DNA of 64,000 nt from Gliomastix tumulicola (lineage: Eukaryota; Ascomycota; Sordariomycetes; Hypocreales; Bionectriaceae). The stretch spans positions 3,397,336 to 3,461,335 of the forward strand of contig BCHX01000006.1 of NCBI GenBank assembly GCA_001599755.1. Reading direction: 5' to 3'. Both the position numbers and the translations under genes were made by a program. A model generated the notes under the pieces. It saw only the letters and a list, made by a program, of their open reading frames with translations, did no database searches and was not told the origin of the DNA. This document shows, piece after piece, positions 1 to 12,148 of this stretch. Numbering within the stretch: the first letter of the stretch is position 1; each line of letters begins with the position of its first letter.

Positions 1-2030
1 CCACCCTCGTCACCTTCTTGTGGGAAAGAGGCTCGTGCATATCTGGCGCCGGGTTGTACGAGATGGAGCTGCCGGCCAGCCTCCTGTTCTTTCTCTTCCT
101 AATAACGAAGCTGATGTGATTTGTTAGCAATCCATATGTCCTAGTATCCTGGAAAAGTTTGTAAAGATGAGTTGAAGGGGAAATGGCAACTTACAAGACA
201 ACGCCAGCAATGATCAACAGCAAGAGCACGCCACCACCAACACTGGCACCAATAATCACGCCGGTGCTCACACCGCCCTTCTCGCCATTGCCGTCGCCAT
301 CCTTGTCGTCTGAAGAGCTTGCAGTCGGTGGTGGAGGGACGTAAGACACAGGCTGTCCAGTGGTGGCACTCAGCGCCAGGGCACTGTTGCCAAACTCCCT
401 GATGCTGGCGGGGCCAGTCGGAGCCGCGACGAACGAGTCCCAGTCTATTTCCTCTCCTGCAGTCGTCGTGGCAGTGAGCGTCTCTGTGACGGTGTATTTG
501 TGGACCGACTGCAGGGAGTTGGGACAGTTGAGCAGCCCAGCGGACAAGCACTGGGTGCCCGTGTACACCTTCTTCGTCTTGGTCGTCGTCGTCGAATCAT
601 CGCCCCCGTTCTGGCGAGGCGCGAGGGTGGGTGTCGTGGCCGGGGATGTCACACATGCGTCGGCAAGCGTAGTGAAGAAGATGGGTGTGTATGTCGACGG
701 AACGGGACCCCAGGTCTGCGAGCCGAGGAAGACAGATGCACCGGCCGCGGCGCCGAGACCAATCTGGAACTCCTGGACGACATTCAAGAAGCAGTCCTCG
801 TCTTCGGGCTGGTCAGTGCTGTCACTCTCTTCACTGTCGCTGGGGGCGATGACAGGGATGGTGATGTTCGTGGTCAGCTCCGCGAGATTGGCGAAGACGC
901 TGACTTCAATACCGCCACCAGCGCTCGGAATCACGAGTCCAGAGAGGTCAGAGGGCGTCGACATGGTGAAGCCGGAGTACATGCCGAGGCAGAGAAGAGC
1001 GCGTAGGACGATGCCGTCCGTCTCGACTGTCACGGGTAGGAACTCAAATTGGCCGCCGTTGCTGTCCTGCATGTCAGTTTTTGCAGCGTGTTCGGGCTAG
1101 ATGACGGGGACTCACATTTGAAGATTGGCCACCTCCTCTGCAAACATAGCCAGCTCGACCTCAAAACCGTCATCAAGCTGGAGATGGAACCCCGTACCCA
1201 GCGTCACCTCTGTATCGGCACTGAGGATGAGGTCAACAGAGAAGACCACACCGACCAAGAGGTCCTCAGCAATGCGGAAGCCAAAGGGTCCTTGCGAAGT
1301 GTACAAGTTCAGCTTGTACTCAGCACCAGCCGCCAGCGTGACGTCGATGTCCATCAGCAGGTCGAGTTCGTCGAAGCCGAACTTGAGTCTGACATCTGGG
1401 ATCTGGGGTATGGCTAGATCCTGCAGATCGACCTCCAGCGGCGGCATGTCGAAGTCGCCGGTCTGGACAAAGTCGGTGACTTCGGCCCATACATCCTTGC
1501 CAAACTCGGTGACAGCGTCGGTGATATTCTCAATGGCGTCGCCAAACTGGCCCGTCAGGTTGAAGAACGCGTCGCTGATATTGAAGGCGCCACCGATGGT
1601 CAGCTCGGCGTGAGCAATGCCCTGGATGGAGCACGTGTTGCAGAAGATCTCGAGTGAGCCGGACACATCCACCGACTCATCCAGGCCCGAATTGTCCTTC
1701 TCGTCGGTCACCAGGTTGGGGTCCTTCGACACGGATGCTCCCCTGCAAAGCTGTTAGCTCTCCTCTCTCGCAAGAGCCCATGGGATAGGATACTCACACT
1801 TTGAGCAGCACGGCATTCTCAAAGGTCGCATTCAAGTTTGCCGACTCGTCAAAGACAGTCTGCTCTCCGGACTGCCGTATTTGGTTCAATCGCTGGTAGA
1901 TAGCATGAACTGTCTGCTCCGACGTCATGCCGGGTGCGTTCCGGACCGCCACATCGGATGGGAGTGCGCCGGCGACAGCTCTAGACGCAAGCAGCGCAGC
2001 GGCAGTGATAAAATGAGCCAGCATTTTCAT
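1..2030 (-). CDS. Type I membrane surface protein, 3' end outside window
   Basis: The gene reads leftward and runs off the window. Seen exons are 2030-1798, 1742-1116, 1061-195 and 110 to <1, giving at least 612 residues. The start is the first ATG, followed by a signal peptide (KMLAHFITAAALLASRAVAG). The ectodomain is acidic, has a few cysteines and NxT/S sites, and contains a Thr/Asp-rich stretch. A single hydrophobic helix of about 23 residues (GVLLLLIIAGVV core) follows a Gly-rich segment, and a basic RKRKNRR stop-transfer sequence comes next, so the C-terminus is cytosolic. The third intron has a CTAAC branch point and falls inside the TM helix. I do not recognise the family. It resembles large fungal surface proteins of unknown function, of the DUF7223 kind, but that is only an impression. 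The splice acceptor of the second intron is inferred from phase. Confidence 0.72.
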
Positions 2031-3413
2031 CAGTGATTAAACAATTAAGCATAAATTAATTGGAGGCGGACGGACACCATCCTCGGCAAGCTTCAAGTCT
2101 GACCGTCGTCATATATACGAGATGCATCTTGCACGGTGCTGAATCTTGAGTTCGGCCAAGACAGGAGGTGGCACGGAGCTGATACCTGGGTCCCAAACTC
2201 GATGTGCCTCATGACGGCTTCAAGGGTGTGTTTGTGCATATGCACGGGAATCCCGCGTGGCGTGGGATCGACCGGGTTGCGAATCCCACAACCCGTCCAC
2301 TTTGCCTGACTTGGAGCGGCGTACACTCATATCCCTCGACGATGAAGCTGTCAAAGGACGGATCATCGGTAGAAATCACGTCAAAATCCCATCCGCATTT
2401 CTCTTTCCTCAATCGTCTCGTCTGTGTGAATGTATTCAAGCCACTGACTGAAGAAGAAAATGCTGCCCTGAGACCCCTGTCTGTCCATGGTGATGGCCGG
2501 CCAACCACCGCTCGTGTGTGCCCGGCTGCCTGGGCCGCAGCCTAACAAAAGATCAAGAAACAAAACCAACACGGGCAGTATAATATTAATACCTCTCGAT
2601 ATTACCGACCCTCGGCGATGGCCCAACATCAGACCAACAACGCTATCTGTTGGTCCAAAGTTCCAGAGTCCAGACGACCAATTCCCAAAATTAGCGTCTT
2701 ACACAGGGATCCCCGAGTTTCGGTCTCAGAAAACCCCCCGATCTCCGCCTAGCTCGATCAGAAACGAACCACGGAGACCTCCTGGGTGGAGTGGCGGAGG
2801 ACTGCACTTTGCCAGGTTTGAGGTTTGAAATCTTTGTGAAATGGATTATCGGGTTTGCCAGCTGGGTGTCTCATGTGACGAACGAGAGCGATGAATGTGG
2901 GAGATGTTGTTAGCAGTCCGCTTGCGCCGACTGCGGAAGAACCGATTCATCAAGGATCATATGCAGGCTGAGCTGGGCAATCCGGCCGGAAGACTACTGC
3001 GCCTCATCTCATAGACAACCCACAAGATGGACTGGATCAGTTCCTACCAGTCACTTCTATTCTTATCTATCACTCTCATATCAGTCTCCATGACTAAAAA
3101 TACGTGCGTGCGATCTCCCATGCTACGGTGATGCAGTTTTGCCCACGCTGTTGGAAGAATCGGCCATTAGTGTAGGGTAGCTAAGTCCAATCACCAGGAC
3201 ACCCAACTCCATCCCGAGTTCATGCTGGGACATTGGGATATCTAGCATTGGGACATTTAGACGTTTGCATCGCTCTGCTCGTATTATTAGACTCTACTAG
3301 AACTAAGAATATCTCATGGAGTTCCGTCGTTGCACCTCAACTGCCTGCTAGGTATCGACGACGAGTTGAGCGTACCACAGCTGTAGGGCGAGTATCTAGA
3401 ATGCATTAACTCG
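2031..3413. other. Intergenic, no gene seen
   Basis: About 1.4 kb lies between the start of the surface-protein gene and the stop of the GST gene. The left part must hold the promoter of the surface-protein gene. Short ORFs on both strands overlap one another and show no recognisable protein. Confidence 0.5.
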
Positions 3414-4241
3414 CTACTTCGATGCAGCGTAGACGCCCAACGCATCGTGAAGCCGCCCAAAAAGACCTCCATGCCAGCTTCTCACCTGCTCCCACTCATT
3501 CTGCGGAAGAGTCGCCCCCATCATTCTCAGCCACGCACCGACCACCAAGTCGGCGTAGGTAGCCTTGGTTCCCATAAGAAAAGGTCCGGTCGTGTCCCTC
3601 AGGAACAGCTTTGCCAGGCTGCCGAGGGTATCTCGGAACGACTCCATCGTCTTCTCCCGCGCTTCGCCCACTAGCGCAAAGTCATCAAAGGACTTCACGC
3701 CGGCACGACGAACGAACTCCGCCTTGACAGCGTCGGCATTGGCTGGGTCAAACGGGAAGCCCTGGAGCGTGAGCTGGACGTGTGCCGTAAACGCCGCGTC
3801 GACATTCATGTTGAACTTGGCGTATTCGGGAAACTCCTTGTCTTTCCATGCCGATAGCGGTACGAGCAACGCCGGGTGCGAGAACTCGAAGTCGAGCGTC
3901 TGATGGGGGAAGAGATCGCCCGCTCCCGAGTCGGGATACGTCTTCTGCAGATAGGCGGCAATATCGAAGGAATCGCCAACAAGGGCACTGGTGTTGGGAT
4001 CCTCGATGATAGGTAGCGTGTAAAAGTCGCTGCCGTCGGCGAACTGGCGACATGCCGGCACATTGAGGCCACGGCGGACCTTGGCAACGTCAGGCAAGGG
4101 CACCCATGTGGTCGAGAAGGGGAGACCCTTGCAGTTGAGCGCCAAGCGTGTCTTCCAGGGATTTGGCGAGCAGCACGTCTCCTCGGCGGGGGGACGAGTG
4201 GCGATATCGTAGAAGACGATAGGGCTAGACGGTGCTACCAT
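3414..4241 (-). CDS. Glutathione S-transferase, LigE/UstS-like
   Basis: This is a 275-residue intronless protein with an N-terminal thioredoxin-fold GST domain (residues about 5-95) and a helical C-terminal domain. The N-terminal signature is SPNPWKTRLALNCKGLPF, followed by LPIIEDP and the SFDIAAYL segment that normally contacts glutathione. This pattern is typical of the beta-etherase (LigE-like) and fungal UstS-like GST group. Members conjugate or transfer glutathione in the cytosol, sometimes in secondary metabolism. I chose the ATG at 4241 because the 51 codons upstream in the same frame do not look like GST and the domain begins directly after it. It has no obvious pathway partner; the neighbouring ABCC transporter on the same strand could in principle export glutathione conjugates, but that is speculation. 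Confidence 0.85.
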   Translation of the reverse strand: MVAPSSPIVFYDIATRPPAEETCCSPNPWKTRLALNCKGLPFSTTWVPLPDVAKVRRGLNVPACRQFADGSDFYTLPIIEDPNTSALVGDSFDIAAYLQKTYPDSGAGDLFPHQTLDFEFSHPALLVPLSAWKDKEFPEYAKFNMNVDAAFTAHVQLTLQGFPFDPANADAVKAEFVRRAGVKSFDDFALVGEAREKTMESFRDTLGSLAKLFLRDTTGPFLMGTKATYADLVVGAWLRMMGATLPQNEWEQVRSWHGGLFGRLHDALGVYAASK

Positions 4242-4943
4242 GACGAATGGGGATAGAGGTAGACTTTCTCCTGTAGTGTGAGCTATTGTGTGTCCGGGGA
4301 AGACGATGGCGTGATGGCAGGGTAAGGGAGATCTCCAGGAGATTTTTTTAAGAGGCCGAGATGATTCATATCGACTCAGACTGGCGGTGACCAATCTCCA
4401 CTGCTTGTTGGATTCTGTGCGCTGTGACGTAACACAGAGACCTGTGCCGACGGAAGCATCACAGCTAAGCCCTAGTCCTACTTAGCTTTACTTGGTAGAA
4501 GGGCTTGATAGGTTCAGATCGACACTAACTGTGGCCCGTCCCGGAGCCACAGCTTCAAGATTCAGGCTAGCTTCCGGGGAATTCATCATGTCAGGTCACA
4601 GAGAAATCTGGGCTGGAATGCTGCCTGACTTTCAGCCAGTCTCTGCGTATCTTCAATCGAGGAGTGCTGACACTGTGCCACCGTTTGCGTGTTCACTGGG
4701 GCTGTATGCATCGATCGGACCAGAGCTACGTGGTGTCAGCAACAGCTTCAAGATGGCATGACATGCACGACCTGTGACTCTACAACAATGATTCTCTCGT
4801 AGCTCTTCCTGGTGAATTCACTGAGCTACCCGTCGGGGGCTCGCAATCCTCAGAGCCTCCTGTTGATGCTGATGGATTGGGCGCAACCCCTTCGTCTGTT
4901 ATTACTATTATACTACTGATTCTACGTATTTATATATCTGATA
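4242..4943. other. GST promoter region / ABC transporter 3' flank
   Basis: About 700 bp between two genes on the minus strand. It must hold the GST promoter and the terminator of the ABC gene. No further gene is seen. Confidence 0.5.
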
Positions 4944-7900
4944 CTACACTATGATGCTTTGTCTAAGCTTCTCTTTCTCCTTCTCGCCACTGCTCTCACA
5001 CATACTTCGGAACACACCATTTGAATCCCAAAGCTCCCGCGGCGTACCAAACTCTGCCACACGTCCACTATCAAGGACGAGAATCTTGTCGAAATCAGCA
5101 ATGGTGCTGAGACGGTGCGCAATGACAACAAGCGTGCTGTCCTGGAACCCGTCGCGGATACTCCGCTGGATGAGATGGTCCGTCGCCACATCGACGGCCG
5201 ACGTGGCCTCGTCGAGCACGATGATCTTGCGCTGGGTGACGATGGCGCGCGCGATGCAGAGGAGCTGGCGCTGGCCCTGGGACAGGTTGCCGCCGGACTC
5301 GGAGATGGGGCTGGAGAGATTTTGGAAGATATTGGTGTTGTTGCCTGGGACGACGGAGTTGGGGTCGATGAGCTGGACTCTGGCCAGGGAGGAGAGGAGC
5401 TCGGCGTCGGTGTGTTCGCCGAAGGGATCGAGGTTGGAGCGGATGGTTCCTGAGAAGAGCACGGGGTCCTGGACGAAGGTTAGACATGATCTGTGGGCAT
5501 TTTGCGATTCAACACTAACCTGAGGAATAATGGACAGCCGCGACCTCAGGGCTTCGAGGTTGACTTTGGACACGTCAATGCCGTCTATATGGACGCCTCC
5601 CGCCTGCGGTTGGAGAAATCCGAAGAGAGCCAGCGTCAATGACGACTTGCCTGCTCCCGTGCGTCCAACGACACCGATGCGCTCCCCGTGCTTCACAGCA
5701 AGAGACAGACCCTGAAGAACGGGAGGTAAGTCGGGAGCGTACGAGACCTCGAGGTCGTGGATGTAGATCGAGCCCTCTCTCGGCCACGCCGGCGGAGGCT
5801 GGTCTCCAGTCAGTCGCTCCGTCTCGAGACCCATGTACTCGGTCGCGCGCTCCATGGCATTCATAGCCAACTCCATCTCTCCGTAGCACCGGATGGCCCA
5901 GCGGATGCTCTCGGAGAAGTCGAGGATGAAGGAGAGGGCAAAGCCAGCCAGGGCCGCATCAACGCCCGGATCCCGGATGATGAAGATGCCGACCGAGACG
6001 CAGAAGAGAGCCGCCACGAGGGCCATGCGGAAGCTCATCCAGCGGGCTGCGAGAGCAATATAAAAGGATGTCATGGCCCATGTATCAATATGCTCGTGCA
6101 TCTGGGAAAGGTAGTCGCCGGCTCGCTTGAAGGCGCGGATGGATGATATCCCGTTCAGCGTCGTGCTGAAGAGATCGAAGACGGGCGACTTGGCATTGCT
6201 TTCGAGTCGCTTCAGAGGGCGGCTGGCGACGAGGTATCTGCGACCCGTCACTGTGCCTATGGCGAGGAAGACGAGGGCTGGAGGAATGAGGTAGGGCGAG
6301 ACGAGGAAGGATGCTGCGCAGATGCCAATGACCCTCAGGATATGGGACATGAACAGAGTCCAGTTGGTAGTGAGACGCTCGTCGATAATGTTGAAGTCGG
6401 CCGTCAGACGGTTGATGATTCTGCCGGTTGGGACCGTGTCGAGCCACTGCAGAGGAGCGCGCAGGATGACGGAGAGCATTCTGTTGAAGATGGACTTGCT
6501 GGCTCGGATGGCGAGGACGTAGCCGAAGAAGAAGCGGACAGTGCCCATGATGGCTGTTGCTGCCGATATCATGATGTAGACATCGACGTAGGATAGACGG
6601 TGCCCTTGGGTGGTGAAGGGACTGGAGGTATACAGCCACTGGGCACCTTCAGCGTGGAAGACATTCAGACCTTGGACACTGGCTGGCTCCGTTGAAGAGG
6701 TCCATGTGCGCAGCCACCAGGCACGTCCAACAATGCCAACCTCATAGGCTAGGAAGCTCAGGCCACAGATCGTCCACAGGATGACACCGCCACAGCTCTT
6801 GATGTATTCGAGGTACACCTGCGCCTTGACAGTACCCTTCTCGCGGGTCTCCTCCTGCATGAACTTGCGTCTCGTCGTGGACAGTGATGACTCTGAGGGC
6901 GGCTGGCCGTTGAGGGACGAGTTGGACTTGGTCTTATTCTTCTTGAGCACTTCGTGCAGAACCTCGCCGTCATTTACACCTGCACCGAGGGATCCCTGTG
7001 CGAGTGCCGCAAGCGAAACACTTCCCGCCTGTGTGACTCTGCCCTCGTCGCCGAGCTCGACCATGTAGCTGGTCTTGGGCAGCACAAGACTAAGGCTGTG
7101 TGTGACGAGAATCCTCGTCCTGCCTCTGCAGATCTCGCCAGTCAGGCACCGTTCGAAGATGTACCGGCCAACGTGTGTGTCAACAGCCGAGAAGATGTCC
7201 TCCATGACGAGGATCTCGGCCCTGGAGTACACTGCACGGGCCAGCGTGACACGCCACTGCTGGCCACCGCTCAGATTTGCCCCGTTGGTGCCAATCTCTG
7301 TCTCGTCTCCGTCGGGCAAGGAAGCGAGGTCGTGCTCGAGAGCACAGGCCTCAATGACCTGGTTGTACCGTGGCTGTGCGAGGGGAAGACCGAAGAGGAT
7401 GTTCTCGCGAAGCGTCGAGTTGACGAGCCACGGGTTCTGGCTGACGTAGGCAACAGACCCAGGCGTGACCCATAAGTGCTCGTCTGATTCGATGACCTTT
7501 GGCATCGTGATAGATCCCTCGAGAACGTCCGCTTCGCCCAGAATGGCAGAGAGGAGAAGACTCTTGCCTGTTCCTGTCTTGCCCGAAATGATGGAGATCT
7601 CTCCCTGCGGGAAGGAAATGTTCAGATCGTGCAGGGCGAACCGGTTCTCAGTGAGCGTGAACCCATCGGACGGCCAAGAGATGGTGGCATTCTCAAACTC
7701 GACACTAGAGGCTTCCGACGTGGGATTGGGGGACACTTCAGGCTCACGAAGGTACCTGTCAATCCTCTTGACTGACACGGCGCTCTCCAGCCCCAAAGTG
7801 ACAAGCTCCGGGAGCGACCCCAGCGTCGTCTCGAGCGTGTTGAACATGCCGATGCTCACAAACGCCACCGACGGCATCAGCCGCCCGTTCATAACGACGT

Positions 7901-9636
7901 AAACCGTCAACGACGTGGCAGCAAGCAAGATCGGACTCACAACCCAGCACGCAAACAACCCCGTATCCAGCAGGAAGAACCGCCACAGCGCCCCCAGCTC
8001 CCTCTCCCTCGCCGCCCCGATCGTCCGCTCCCACCGCGCCTCCAGCGCCGCGAACCGGATCTGCCGGATCCCGCGCAGCGCCTCGCCCACACGCGCGAGC
8101 TTGTCGTCGCGCAGCCGCATCAGCGCCGTCGCCTGCGCGTACAGCCTGCCCGAGAACCAGGCGTTGATGGGCAGGGTGGCCGCCCAGGCGAGGAGGCCCG
8201 CGCCGAAGGGCAGCCAGCCGATGAGGCGGACGAGGAAGACGGAGAAGATGGCGAGCTTGACGAGGCCGTTGAGGAGGAGGAAGGAGTACTGGCAGAAGTG
8301 CTCGATGCGCTCCGTGTCGACGCCGACGAGGTTGGCGACGAACTGGCCGGAGGAGGAGGAGGAGGAGGAGGCCTCGAGGTCGGAGGGATCTTGGTCGTCA
8401 GAGGGGGTGCTGTCCTCCTCTTGCTTCTGCTTCTCGGGGCTGCGGATGTCCTTGCGGCGGAGGGACTTGCCGAAGACGAGGCTGGCCAGTTGGGCGCGCA
8501 TGGGGAGGGCGATGTCGGCGGTTGAGTACCAGTACGCCCAGCCCTCCATCCACTGTGAGGGGAGGTTAGTATCAAGATAAAGCACGGAATGAAGTGGGAG
8601 AGTGGACGTGTCTTACCCCGTCGAGAAGGTTGGACAGGGCCATGATGACAACGAGAGCCGGCAGTTCGAAGCGATGAATACCCTGCCTGCCCTCATTCTC
8701 TAGAATGCTGATGATGCGCAGCATCGCCCAGAAGGGCAGAACGCTGATCAAGCCCCGGATGAGCGTCACCGACCACAAGAGTCCCATCCGTCCCTTGTAA
8801 GCCCAGGACAATGAGCGCAGGAGCGTGGCTCGGGGCTTGGAGGCGTCCCATTCCTTCTGCAGGTCCGCTGCCCTGAGCGTGTGATCGCCGCGCGGGACAT
8901 CGTCGAGGGTGAGATCCTGATTGACCGACGCGAGCTGGAGGAGCGGCTGGATCCATTCCCAGGTGAAGCGACTCAGCGCGGAGACTGACCTCTGGCTATC
9001 GACGGGACGACCATTGATGGACACTTCTGGGCGACGAGGGAGCGTGGTCGAGGAGACAGCCAAGGTGAGGGCTGCTGCAAGCTGGATAATGCACAGGATC
9101 GCAGTCGGATCATCGTATGTCTGGGTGTCCTTCAGCACCGAGACCAGGGTCACAACGGGTGAAGCCAAGAGAAATATGGCAGAGAGCAGCAGCCACAGGC
9201 CCAATCTGTAGCTCGTCACGGGCGAGTGATGCACGGCAATGCAAATACCATGGATGAGAGCCAAGGCCTAATCGAATGGGAGTCAGCTTCGGGAATGGGA
9301 TGGCGCGCGCGTGGCGTAAGATCACCAAAAACTCACCCATGCGGCGATAAGCAGGCTCTGCTCCAAGACACCACCATCGCCAGGCAGCCGCCGGACGGAA
9401 GAAACAGCCACAGTCGCAATGGACGTCCCAGCGCCGACCACGGCCGACAGCAGAATCACAATCTTGGGCCCTCTGCTCGAGTGTCTCGCGACAGCCTCGG
9501 GCGTGCTGCGACCGTCGGCATCCTCGTAGAAGCGATCCTTCGGCTTTCCGGCGTGGAGCTGGCGAATGACGGCGACGACGGCGGGAGACGCGGCTGCGAC
9601 ACACACGAGCAGGGCAATGAGATTGAGCCAGCTCAT
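4944..9636 (-). CDS. ABCC-type multidrug transporter (MRP-like)
   Basis: Four exons (9636-9337, 9267-8617, 8552-5520, 5468-4944) give about 1502 residues, the usual size of a full ABCC protein. The order is N-terminal membrane segments, TMD1, NBD1, TMD2, NBD2. NBD1 has Walker A GKTGTGKS (around residue 641), signature LSGGQQ (around 746) and a Walker B reading LVMED instead of the usual LLDD. NBD2 has Walker A GRTGAGKSS (around 1280), signature LSQGQRQ and a canonical Walker B IIVLDEATSAVD. Such proteins export drugs, conjugates or metabolites across the plasma or vacuolar membrane. The last intron (5519-5469, 51 bp) has no stop and keeps frame, so an automatic translation would insert 17 wrong residues between SIIPQ and DPVLFSG. 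The 3' splice site before exon 3 has a TACTAAC branch point. It sits next to the ATP-grasp/TauD/PaaK group and could be its exporter, but no co-regulation is visible. Confidence 0.93.
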
Positions 9637-10189
9637 GTTGGTCTATGTGTGTTCGGGGTGGTCAGACGATGCATTCGAACAATGGAACAATCAAAGACTG
9701 GCACATTCGAGTCCCGAGTCTGTGAGATTGGGCTGACGGGCTTCGGCCTGACAAAGAAAGACACGGGTAATCAATACCAAAAAGGCCCCCAGCCCATCAG
9801 CAGCCTCCCTCCATCATCAAGAATGCTGGCGGCGGGCTACGCAAGACAACTGTCTGACTGTGATTCGTCACACTGAGACTAATTACGACCATCACGTCGG
9901 AAATGAGGTAACATGAACATTAGTGTCGCCCCGGTCCAATTGCTTGTCCGTCAGCTGCGGCTGGATCGGGGATCATCTCCCAAAGGCCAATATCCCAGGC
10001 CTGATATACGGCCCCCGATCTGCACTAATTGACTACTAGTAGTACTTTACTCCGTAGTCATACGTGTACAAAGCTCCGCACATCGATATTAGATCAATAA
10101 TGTCATTGACTTTTCCCCTTGAGTCTAACGAGACGCCCCCTTTGGGCTTTTCGGGTCACTACTGGAGTAACTGGACAAATGCCAAGTCA
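9637..10189. other. Intergenic: ABC transporter promoter
   Basis: About 550 bp upstream of the ABC transporter and downstream of the ATP-grasp gene. It contains a CCAAT motif near 9936. No gene is seen. Confidence 0.45.
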
Positions 10190-12148
10190 CTACTCACGGC
10201 GGATCACAGAGCAGACCCAAGACCCTCCACAGCTCACCGCGACGATCCTCCCTCCACTGGCCCGCCACGTCCCCAGGCCGAGCAGCTTGCCATTCGAGAC
10301 GTGGTACGTGCCGACGAGGGGATAGCGGACCATCTCGCCCGACGGCTTGAGCACGACGTCGTACAGCCGAGGGCGGATGCGGCGCTGCACGACGAAAGTG
10401 CCCTCCCCGGACAGCGTCTGCTGCACGGCCAGGCGGTCCAGGGCCTCGAGCCAGGCGGCGTTGTCCAGGTCGTCGCCGAACACGATGCCCGCGCCCTTGC
10501 CGCCCCGGATGGGCTTCAGGATGTACTGGTCCTTCAGTGCCGGCTCCAGCGCGCACCGGCGCACCAGGCCTTGCAGCTGGCCCGACCCGGGCAGCAGCGT
10601 GTCCACCACGCCCCTGTCGAGGATATCCGCCTGGGCCTGGGTGAGCACCCCGCGGGCCACCAGACGGGGCAGCTCCTGCTTGACGACGCCCAGCATGCGC
10701 TTGTCGTGCACGAGCAGGATGGTGCGCATGTCGTTGAAGCAGCGCAGGCTCACCTGGCGCAGCATCTCGGGCGTCAGCGCCGCGAGCTCGCGCTGGTGCA
10801 GCTCCAGCCCGACCTGGAAGACCTCCTCGACGGGCTCCCCCTGCTCGCTGATCAGCAGGGGTGGGTGCACCGTACCAGGACCCATCGCCGCCGCGTCGGT
10901 GGTGACGGTGGTGGCACTGACACGGGCACTGGCACTGGCACTGGCACTGGTCGCAACGCAGCACAGGCGCTGGCCGCCCTTGCTGTGCGCGTCGGGGACC
11001 AATCTCAGCTGCTCAGGGGTGATGAGACGCGGCTTGACGCCCAGGCGGCGCTCGACCGAGTCGATGAACATGTGGATGTCTATGCCGTGCTCCTCGCCCT
11101 TGAGCAGGTGCAGCGGGAGCTCGGGACGGAACAGGTCGAACAGCCCGTCGAGGATCTGTGCGCGCGAGACATGCATGCATGCGTCAGTTAGACTCCGGTC
11201 TAGAATACGCCCTCTCAGGTTCTCAACTGAGACCAGACAGTTGCACGGCAGCCCGTGTCAGCACTTGTCACACTCACCGCGTCCGGGTTGGTGGCGCTGA
11301 CCAGCCCCCCTGTAGCACCGCCAATCGCCCCGATCTCTCGCAGCGTGTCGTCCAGCGCCTGCTGCCCGTAGGCCTCGTGCATGAAGCCATTGAACGAGAA
11401 GCGGGCGTTGATCTCGGTGATGCTGAAGTTCTCCACGCGCAGCTCGTCGCCGTCGCCGTGCTGGAAGTCCTCGACCAGGAAGTCTGGCCGCCAGGACCCG
11501 AGACATGCCTCGAATGGCGCCAGGTCGCCGGAGGAAACTTGCGCTTGGAGCCACTAGAAAGTCCGTTGGTCGGCTTGGCGGGCGACACCGCGGGCCGGGG
11601 GGTGTTAGCTTTTCTTTTTTTTCCCTTTCGTTTCTTTTTTTTTTTTCCGAATATGGGATGACAGCTGTGCGGGAGGGGAGCTGAAGACAGGGGGGGGTGT
11701 GGCCAGGGGGGGACATGTTGGGTCTTGGGGAATTAACTCTGTTGGGGGGGAGAGGGGAGGGAGAGTGGTTGGACTTGACGTGATTTGGACTTGCCTTGAG
11801 ATGCTCTTCCTCTTCAGGCAGCAGAGGCATGCGCCGGGGCAGCTGGGCCTCCTCGTCCGTCCACCAGCGCTTGACAATGTCCGTGATGGCCGTCGTGAGC
11901 GCCTCGTGCAGGTCCTCCATCTGCTGCTGGTGGTGGGCGCCGATGAGGATCGGCCGGGGGCAGACAGCGCTGTAGGAGCCGTTGTGCCAGAGGTGGGCGG
12001 CGCACATGCCGAGGAGGGTGGCCTCCAGCTTCTCGTGCTCCTCGACGTAGACGTCGGCTTTAGTCTTGGTCTCGTCCGAGGAGACCATCTCGTAGCCCGG
12101 CGCCCGGTGCACGAGATGGATCTGCTGCAGCTGAGTGGTGGCGGCCAT
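10190..12148 (-). CDS. ATP-grasp-like ligase, uncharacterised
   Basis: Three exons (12148-11795, 11553-11278, 11155-10190) give 531 residues. The C-terminal half shows ATP-grasp features: YILKPIRGGKGAGIVFGDDL, the Lys/Gly-rich ATP-binding loop; FVVQRRI, a hinge segment; and a DVVLKPSGEMVRYPLVGTY strand. ENFSITEINARFSFNGFMHE in the middle has Glu/Asn residues that could bind metal. ATP-grasp enzymes ligate a carboxylate to an amine or thiol via an acyl-phosphate. The substrate cannot be read from the sequence. The first intron uses a GC donor (AAG|GCAAGT) and is long (241 bp) with pyrimidine-rich tracts. Residues near 10910-10955 are a Ser-Ala run coded by a GGCACT hexamer repeat. The gene is divergent from the TauD-like gene, with about 640 bp between starts. 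The exact ATP-grasp subfamily (glutathionylspermidine-synthetase-like or circularly permuted) is uncertain. Confidence 0.72.
10914..10954. repeat. GGCACT hexanucleotide repeat inside coding sequence
   Basis: Four to five near-perfect copies of ggcact(g) encode alternating Ser and Ala in the ATP-grasp gene. It is probably a length-variable linker. Confidence 0.7.

Noticed and set aside
10064..11300. Two overlapping long plus-strand ORFs
   Set aside because: Both are antisense to exon 3 of the ATP-grasp gene and show no domain.
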